Source of the DNA: Portulaca oleracea
Taxonomy: Eukaryota; Streptophyta; Magnoliopsida; Caryophyllales; Portulacaceae
Assembly (NCBI GenBank): GCA_029582165.1
Contig: CM055893.1
Span: 27,830,679 to 27,894,678, forward strand
Length of the DNA: 64,000 bases
Reading direction: 5' to 3'
Part shown: one piece after another, positions 57,556 to 64,000 of the stretch
Numbering within the stretch: position 1 is the first letter of the stretch
Layout: each line of letters opens with the position of its first letter
Made by a program: the position numbers and the translations under genes
The notes under the pieces: model-generated
What the model was told of the DNA's origin: nothing
The model's database searches: none
What the model saw: only the letters and a program-made list of their open reading frames with translations

Positions 57556-58370
57556 ATGAATTCTGAAACCAGCCTCTCTTCAATAGCTCCTCCTGTTTTT
57601 GATGGAGAAAATTACCAACTATGGGCAGTGAGAATGGAGACTTACTTGGAGGCTTTGGATCTTCGAGAAGATGTTGAAGACGACTATGAAGTACCTCCGT
57701 TGCCAGAGGATCCCACTATGGCTCAGATCAAGAGCAGTAAAGAGAAAAGAATCAAGAAGTGGAAGGCAAAAGCATGTCTGTTTAATGCTGTTTCAACAAC
57801 CATTTTCACAAGGATCATGTCCCTTAAAACAACAAAAGCTATTTGGGACTATCTCAAAGTCTAGCTTGCCGGTAATGAGAGGATCAAGGGTATGCAAGTG
57901 CTCAACCTGATCAGAGAGTTTGAGTTGCAGAAGAGGAATGAATCTAAGACTATCAAAGAGTACTCAGATAAGCTGCTGAGTATTATCAACAGGGTAGGGC
58001 TACTGGATACTACATTTGCAGATTCTCGAGTTGTAGAGAAGATACTCATGATTGTGCCCGAGCGCTACGAAGCTTCGATAAGTGCCTTAGAGAACACAAA
58101 GGATATTCTGAGATTACTTTGTTAGAATTGTTACATGCCGTGCAAGCTTAAGATCAACAGAGACTTGTGACACAGAATGGTAATGTAGAAGGAGCGTTGC
58201 AAGCAAAGCACCGCGATGCAGGGAAGGGAAAGAAAAGTTCAAGAAAAAATCAGACTTCTAGTAATGAAGTTCAATTAGACAGCCAAGGCCATAACAAGGG
58301 TAGCGCAAAGAAGAATTACCCTCTTTGTCGATATTGCGGCAAAAAGGGACATCCTCCATTCAAGTGCTAG
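57556..58370 (+). pseudogene. Copia gag with zinc knuckle
   Basis: Starts at ATG 57556 (MNSETSLSSIAPPVFDGENY). The frame is broken by a stop at about 57862 (WDYLKV-stop-LAGNERIKG) and resumes with VLNLIREFELQKRNESKTIK. More stops occur near 58123. The zinc knuckle LCRYCGKKGHPPFKC (near 58330) keeps all four ligands and is followed immediately by a stop where Trp is usual. Confidence 0.85.
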
Positions 58371-58399
58371 AGGAGACTGGATTGAAAGTGCACTAAGCG

Positions 58400-59570
58400 T
58401 AACCAATTTGTTCATGAAGTTGTTATTTATAACGTCAAATCCCAAGGGCAGCAGACAAGTCCGTCCATCAATGCTCAGGTTACTCATGAAGATGATGAAG
58501 ATCACATTTTTGTTGGAAAGTGTTATTCAAGCAAGACCAATACAGTAGAAAGTTGGTTGATTGATAGTGGTTGCAAACCATATGACATATGACAAAACTC
58601 TTTTTAAAGAGTTAGAATCACCAATATCTGCGAAGATCAAAATCGGAGATGGAAGATATATTTATACAAGACGAAAAGGGACAGTGGCAATAACAACAAT
58701 TTCAGGTACAAAAACAATTTCTGATGTTCTTTATGTTCCTGAAATTATTAGAATTTGTTGAATGTAGGCCAGTTACTTGAAAATGGATTCAAGTTATTCT
58801 TTAAAGACTGGTATTGCCACATTTATGATGTCCTTGGGAATGAAATTTTGCCGGTCAAAATGAGGGAAAGAAGTTTTTCATTTGATCCAATAGACGGAGA
58901 ACGTGAAGCATACCCTACTACAACGGATGTTACAGAAGTTTGGCATAAAAGGTTGGGCCACTGCAACATTCAACGAATACTAAAACTAACAGAGAAATAT
59001 ATGACGAGAGGGCTGCCAACTTTTGTTGATTATTTACCAAATTGCAGTGCTTGTCAATTTGGTAAACAAAATAGAAGGTCATTTCCTATATCAGCCAGGA
59101 GGGCTTCAGGGAAACTGCAACTAATACACACTGATGTCGCAGGACCTCAAAGAACTCCATCACTGCAAGGTAGCCTCTATTATGTTATTTTCATTGATGA
59201 TTTTACCATAATGTGTTGGACTTACTTCTTGAAGTTTAAGTCTGAAGTGGCTGGAGTGTTCTATAAATTTAAGAACATGGTGGAGAATCAGAGTGGGTGA
59301 AAAATTCATATTTTAAGGTTTGATAACGGCAAGGAATATACGTCGGCACAATTCAACTTATTTTGCTACAAAACAGGCATTGAACATCAACTTACAGCTC
59401 CCTACACTCCACAACATAATGGAGTCAGTGAGCGAAGAAACAGATCATTCGTAGAAATGGTCAGGTGCATGCTACATGAGAAGGACTTGCCGAAAAGTTT
59501 CTAGGAAGAAGCAGCAAACACTGCTGTCTACCTCCAAAATCGGCTTCCAACAAAGGCTTTAGAGTAAAAA
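58400..59570 (+). pseudogene. Copia protease flank and integrase
   Basis: The protease flank is VTISGTKTISDVLYVPE-like text near 58690, with DSG degraded. The GAG-pre-integrase HHCC region follows (VWHKRLGHCNIQRI, then NCSACQFGKQ). The integrase core carries all three acidic residues: HTDVAGP, FDNGKEYTS and the Glu of NGVSERRNRS. Stops fall at about 59298 and 59502. The order and catalytic residues identify Copia integrase. Confidence 0.88.
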
Positions 59571-60033
59571 GAAAAAAAATCCCATTTGAGGCTAGGTATG
59601 GTTATAAACCTTCATTGAGATTTCTGTAAGTGTTTGGTTGCTTGTCTTTTGTCTATGTTCCATAGATCAAGCGTGACAAACTTGACAAGAAGGTCATTCC
59701 TGGAACTTCTATAAGCTATAGCACTGTATCTAAAGCCTCCAAGATTTAACATTCTCAAACGAGCAAGATGACTGTCTTGCGTGATGTTCATTTTTGTGAG
59801 AATAAGCAATGGCATTAGATAATCCCAAGGAGGCTGATGGTTTCCTGCAGAAAGTGACTATTCTCGTTGAAATTCACAATGAGCAGCAAGTGGAATGGCT
59901 GAATCAGCGAGAAGACAATCCTCCTGTTAGAGGAACAAGGTTGCTCTCAGAAATCTATGAGAGATGTAATGTCACAAATTATGAGCATGTTGGAGTTGAA
60001 GAAGCCCTTCAAGACTAAACATGGAGAAATGCA

Positions 60034-60412
60034 ATGGATGAGGAGATGTCAATGATCAACAAAAACAAAACTTGGATGCTTGTTGATAAGCTTGAAGATA
60101 AATATATCATCGGAGTAAAGTGGGTTTTTAGAACGAAGCTCAACGCAGATGGCTCAATCAACAAGTATAAAGCTAGACTTGTTGTAAAGGGGTATGCTCA
60201 AATTTTTGATGTTGATTATCCTGATACTTTTGCTCATGTTGCAAGGTTAGAAAAAATCAGATTGTTGTTAGCTGTAGCAGCACATAAAGGCTGGAAAAGT
60301 TTCCAGCTAGATGCCTAGATGTCAAGTCTGTGTTTTTAAATGGTGTCTTGGAGGAGGAGATATATGTAGAGCAACCATAAGGGTTTGTAGTGGCAGAAGC
60401 TGATCCGGGAAA
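60034..60412 (+). pseudogene. Copia reverse transcriptase, N-terminal part
   Basis: MDEEMSMINKNKTWMLVDKL, then IIGVKWVFRTKLNADGSINK and YKARLVVKGYAQ match the start of the RVT_2 domain. The FQLDA block follows and then a stop. Beyond it, degraded text corresponds to the family VKSVFLNG. The YVDD catalytic motif is absent because the element is cut off at 60412. Confidence 0.88.
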
Positions 60413-60877
60413 CGGCTAGTCTTGAGTGAATATATTCTTGGATGAATGTGGTCTTGAACGAGGGTTGTAGAGACTTGATCCCGATCAAGTGGAAGTGGTT
60501 TGATCTCCCACTAATGGACGACATGAGCAAGCTTTGATGTGCTTCCTGTCTTCGAGAGAGAGAGTATGGGAGCTTTTGAGTCTTCCTTTGATGTTTTTTC
60601 TACTTCCTCCAAATGAAGAAGAAGGGTCTCTATTTATAGAGAATATGGATCAACATTTAGGCCCATTTAACTCCTTTAAAAAAAGGAGAAATATTTATGT
60701 ATCACCCATGACACGTGGCATAATTTAATTGGCCAAAATATAATATCATTTAATTTATAATTAAATGATCCACCATAATTAATTTTGACATATGGCGGGT
60801 TATAATTGGCTGAATTAAAATTATTTTAATTTCCACGTGGAGAGTCTTGATTGGTTGACAAATTTTTGCCTTCTACA
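60413..60877 (-). mobile_element. Gypsy-type LTR fragment, reverse strand (copy B)
   Basis: Matches 41240-41705 with about 13 substitutions and two small indels by eye. It ends at the same LTR terminus, cttctaca. The other 200 bp of the LTR are missing and the truncated edge abuts Copia reverse transcriptase. The flank after the terminus is cacac. Confidence 0.85.
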
Positions 60878-61472
60878 CACACAAAGAGAGAAATTAGTAG
60901 GCAATTAACAAGCATGAAGGAAACAGATAGGATCAATAGAAATGTATGACCGAGTTGAGACTTGAGAGGCAAAGCCTGCGGTGAGTGTAAGCAATCTACG
61001 AACACTGCTATAGATCGTAACGCTATAATGGGTTCCGAACCACGATATCCAACAGGTTTAAGGTTGACATAAATGCATACTATATAATGGGTATAATGCG
61101 GCAGTCGAATAGCATTCTCTTTTTTTATTTGTCGTAAAACGGCAACAACCACCGCCTGAATAGCATTCTCTTTGTTGAGTAATTAATTTTATTTGATGTA
61201 AGACAAAAAGAACATATATATTTGAATTATTTAAATTAAACATCAAGTTATTAAGAGAGACAAAATATAAACTTGATTGTTATGATTTTTTAAATACGTC
61301 AAGATTATAATTGATATCAAAACGATATAATTATGGATATAGTATATTTGATTGATTATATTGATGCAATAATAGAATTCAAATTAAGGAGTAAATAAAT
61401 TATCTTAATATTCATTTATATTTCTATCTAATTACAAAGGGGATGTATCTTATTGGCTTATCTCTTAAATAT
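60878..61472. other. No recognisable feature
   Basis: AT-rich, no domain found. A short direct repeat of aatagcattctctttttt / aatagcattctctttgtt lies at 61109 and 61160. Confidence 0.4.
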
Positions 61473-61474
61473 TA

Positions 61475-61711
61475 CTATCTCTGTTTTTATTTATCTGCCA
61501 CCTAGGGAATTGTGTTAAAAACTTTGATCATTAATATCTTAATTTATATAATGATTCATCAAACAAAATTGATGTCATTATATTCGGAATAAAGAATACT
61601 ATTTGAAAAGTATAATATTATATTTTTTTAATAAAAACTTTTTATTAGAAATTATTTATTAAATATTGACACTAAAAACCACAAATGACATATAAAAAAG
61701 AATGGAGGGAG
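61475..61711. mobile_element. Stowaway MITE
   Basis: The ends ctatctctgtttttat and aagaatggagggag are inverted versions of the Stowaway consensus (ctccctccgt). The element is flanked by TA at 61473-61474 and 61712-61713. It is a 237-bp, AT-rich element without coding capacity. Confidence 0.75.
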
Positions 61712-61713
61712 TA

Positions 61714-62380
61714 TATTGTTTGATTTGACTTGCTTCATGGATTATAATATACACTTAAAGATATCACAAGTTTTCATCTGCTTATTTTGACGTGGCCAAG
61801 CACGGACAATATCATGACAAAGATTATTCATACTCTCTCCACATACAAGGATCATGATATCAAATACTTGCCTCTATTTACTTGATACATTCCAAATACA
61901 CCATGGCAAGTTCAACTATAAATACAAGGAGTGTTGATCATGCAAGAGACACAAGACACAAGCATATATCTCACTTGACCACTATTGTCTCTTACTATTG
62001 TTGAGTGTGAGATTACAAAGATTGTATTGACCAATTGATAGAGTTGTTGAGATAGTTTATTAGGGAGAGGACTAAGAGTTGAAAGGTCAACTCCCCACAC
62101 TTGATTGAGAGGTGATTTCAAGTGGTGGGATTTTGAGAGTAATGAAGGCTCTAAGATAGAGTGTAAAAGTCCATCCTAATAAGAGATCGAAGTTCAATCC
62201 TAGACTTGGAGAACTCTAGGCGGTGACGTAATCCGAAATTGAATTCGGAGGAACCTCGTTAACAACCATCGTGTTTTGTCTCTTTTACTTTCCGTTATTT
62301 ATTCCCGTATTTTAATTTCCGCATTTTATTATATTTAATATTTTTGTGGTCACCTTATTCCCCCCCGTCTAGGATAATCT
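61714..62380 (+). mobile_element. LTR-like segment (Copia-type promoter and leader)
   Basis: A TATA box (ctataaata, 61916-61924) is followed by a leader, and later by aggaacctcgttaacaacca and a T-rich end. This is the usual order in Copia LTRs. No primer site, termini or target duplication was found. Confidence 0.4.
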
Positions 62381-62515
62381 TTTTCTTCACTCTTACTATT
62401 CTTCTAGAGCAGGAAGGATTAATGAGTGAAGGAAAATGTGAATGAGGGCGTGTGTGGACGGTAAGATAGTCATTGGATAAAAATTAACTTTGTTATAATG
62501 GCCAAAATGTTACCA

Positions 62516-62517
<2 letters not shown>

Positions 62518-62595
<78 letters not shown>
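62518..62595. repeat. (TA)n microsatellite
   Basis: An uninterrupted TA run of about 38 units, directly abutting the MITE at 62596. Confidence 0.97.
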
Positions 62596-62598
<3 letters not shown>

Positions 62599-62900
62599 CA
62601 TGGATCTTTTGAGCATGTGAGCATGGTTAGATTTCTGACGGACATCAAGTATTATTTCTGTGGACACCAATTATGAAATGTTGACATTAAGTACTGGTTT
62701 CGTGGACATCAAGTATGAAGGTTGGACATTAACATTTGATGTCCCCGAAGCGAAATCTTTATTTCCCTTTGCATACCTGATGTCCACGGAACCAATACTT
62801 GATGTCGACCTTTAATATTTGATGTCCACAGAAATACCACTTAATGTCCACTAAATATCCAACCATGCTCACATGCTCACCAAAGGGTCATGCTCATATG
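62596..62900. mobile_element. MITE lodged between microsatellites
   Basis: The left end gagcatggatcttttgagca and the right end (read inward, gagcatgaccctttggtgagc) are inverted, and both continue tgtgagcatggtt(a/g)ga. The middle holds several copies of gatgtcca / tggacatcaa in both orientations. The superfamily is unclear. Confidence 0.65.
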
Positions 62901-62907
62901 ATCAGTT

Positions 62908-62992
<85 letters not shown>
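62908..62992. repeat. (CA)n(TA)n compound microsatellite
   Basis: About 31 CA units followed by about 11 TA units, ending just before the LTR start at 62996. Confidence 0.97.
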
Positions 62993-62993
<1 letters not shown>

Positions 62994-63159
62994 TTTGTAA
63001 AACCCCGAAAATTTCAAAGATATTGACCGTGATGTCGTTAGTAAATTAGGTTTGACTTCGTTATTTATTTTATTATTCGTTTATGTTTATTTTTGCTAAC
63101 ACTTGAGCTCGTAGGATCGTTGAGGGACTAACAAGGGTATATCGGTAATTTCGTGGGTT

Positions 63160-63325
63160 TAGTATTATTAGTATTACTCTAATTATTATTAATATTATTA
63201 TGTGTATTGAAATTTGTAATTATGTGAAATTTTAGTTGTTATGTGATTATTATTATTATGATTATTATTATTATTATTGGTATTGTTATTATTACTACTA
63301 TTATTATAATTATTATTATTTTCAA
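63160..63325. repeat. ATT-rich low-complexity tract
   Basis: Degenerate (ATT)n with interruptions, inside the LTR. Confidence 0.8.
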
Positions 63326-63532
63326 AAAAAAATCTGATTTCTCCTTATTGGGTTGGATTAGGAGTGGGATTAGTTTAGTTGGGCTTTTATTAGGTTAATA
63401 TAAAAACCCCCCTCTCTCTCTCAAAACCCTAATCTTCCCTCAAACCCTAAACCTAGTTCCTCTCCTCTCCCCCTCTCTCTAGCACGCCCACGCCACCGGC
63501 AGCCACCGCAACCACCATCACCGTTTTCTTTG

Positions 63533-63541
63533 CTCTCTCTC

Positions 63542-63586
<45 letters not shown>
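63533..63586. repeat. (CT)n microsatellite in the LTR leader
   Basis: A nearly perfect CT run, interrupted once by tgt. It lies about 130 bp downstream of the TATA-like site, where transcribed leader would be. Confidence 0.95.
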
Positions 63587-63590
<4 letters not shown>

Positions 63591-64000
63591 CCCTCCTTCT
63601 CTCCGGCCATTGCTCGCGACGTACCCAGGCCGACGCTCAGTCGTGCCTCCACCGTCTCCGGCGCCGCCAGTCGATCACCGGACACTCCCTGCCGCCGTCA
63701 AGATCGTCGCCCAGACGCGAACACCAACCACCAAACGCTGCACTGTTACTGTTGTCGCTGCTGTACGCGACCACCACCCACCACCGACGTGTGCTAAACC
63801 CTAACGTAAGCCCTAATTCAGTTTTCAAAACCCTTTTCTTTTATTTCTGGTTTGTTTGTTTTGTTTTGTTATTATTTCTTGTTTTAAATCTTGTAATTGG
63901 GTAATTAAAGGTGTAATTTTATTGAGTTGTTATTTTGTAATTAATTGTTCTTGTGTTGTATTATTTACGTGTAATTTGTCTAAATTATTTTATGTAACTT

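Larger units (their letters stand above)
57142..60412 (+). mobile_element. Copia element truncated within reverse transcriptase
   Basis: The 5' LTR is 57142-~57482, from tgttgagatc to atactgtca, with a TATA-like gctatttaaagtg near 57363. A primer site, gtggtattagagctc, is near 57498. gag, protease, integrase and the start of reverse transcriptase follow in order on the plus strand. At 60412 the element is cut by an LTR fragment of another family. The rest of pol and the 3' LTR are gone. Confidence 0.85.
62996..64000 (+). mobile_element. Tekay/Del-like Gypsy LTR, running off the window
   Basis: Starts tgtaaaaccccgaaaatttc, the typical start of Tekay-group LTRs. A TATA-like taatataaaaacccc is near 63397. 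It is followed by a CT-rich leader (aaaccctaatc repeats) and a GC-rich region at 63600-63790. The same area could be mistaken for a gene 5' end, but the LTR terminus makes retroelement origin more likely. The ORF at 63530-63904 starts inside a CT microsatellite and has no recognisable domain. Confidence 0.55.

Noticed and set aside
62470..62670. ORF with alternating Ile-Tyr repeats
   Set aside because: A translation of the TA microsatellite, not a protein.
63530..63904. 124-codon ORF with a Leu/Ser repeat start
   Set aside because: It begins inside a CT microsatellite within an LTR leader. Its repeats are the microsatellite translation and there is no domain.

Overview
This window is nuclear DNA from a flowering plant, probably a eudicot. 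It is AT-rich and almost entirely nested transposable elements. One clearly intact host gene is visible: a three-exon CCT-domain regulator on the minus strand at 30287-31567. The organism is inferred from plant-type Ty3/Gypsy (Athila- and Tekay/Del-like) and Ty1/Copia elements, a Cassandra element carrying a 5S-rRNA-derived block, TRIM, Stowaway and hAT miniature elements, a plant MULE, a cox1-like mitochondrial fragment and the CCT gene. The species cannot be named from the sequence.

Layout. 1-1707: an LTR 3' portion with a cluster of W-box cores upstream of its TATA box, then LTR-like sequence carrying a MULE-type MITE with a perfect 9-bp target duplication. 1708-15660: a direct tandem duplication with a unit of about 7 kb. 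Each copy holds the same mosaic: a TRIM, a non-coding Tekay-like interior, an Athila-like LTR in reverse orientation, and an hAT MITE with a perfect 8-bp duplication. 15660-17320: the decayed reverse-strand Athila-like pol that continues from copy 2. 17323-21320: a reverse-strand Gypsy element reduced to gag and protease. 22126-28290: a LINE endonuclease scrap, Copia-like non-coding sequence, a long Athila-like LTR and a second LTR with its polypurine tract. 28284-28790: an ORF ending in the N-terminus of mitochondrial cox1.

30287-31680 holds the CCT gene and its TATA box. 32342-36431 is a cluster of small insertions: two solo LTRs, an hAT MITE, an hAT MITE nested in a Stowaway, and a TRIM scrap. 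36846-38640 is a badly decayed Copia gag-protease-integrase track. 41036-41705 and 60413-60877 are two copies of one LTR. 46385-46635 is the Cassandra LTR. 46878-55029 is the best-preserved DNA transposon: a MULE with long terminal inverted repeats and a 10-bp target duplication. It encodes a MudrA-like transposase on the minus strand and a GRF zinc-finger protein on the plus strand, convergently arranged. A 2.8-kb Copia element has landed inside its MuDR DNA-binding domain. 57142-60412 is a truncated Copia gag-pol. The right edge (61475-64000) has a Stowaway, an LTR-like segment, a MITE between TA and CA microsatellites, and the start of a Tekay-like LTR.

The most unusual cross-cutting signal is that several different LTR families carry a cluster of short CG-rich near-palindromes just upstream of the TATA box. 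The core differs between families, but the position does not. Apart from the CCT gene, and possibly the GRF ORF, every coding track is broken by stops, frameshifts or deletions.
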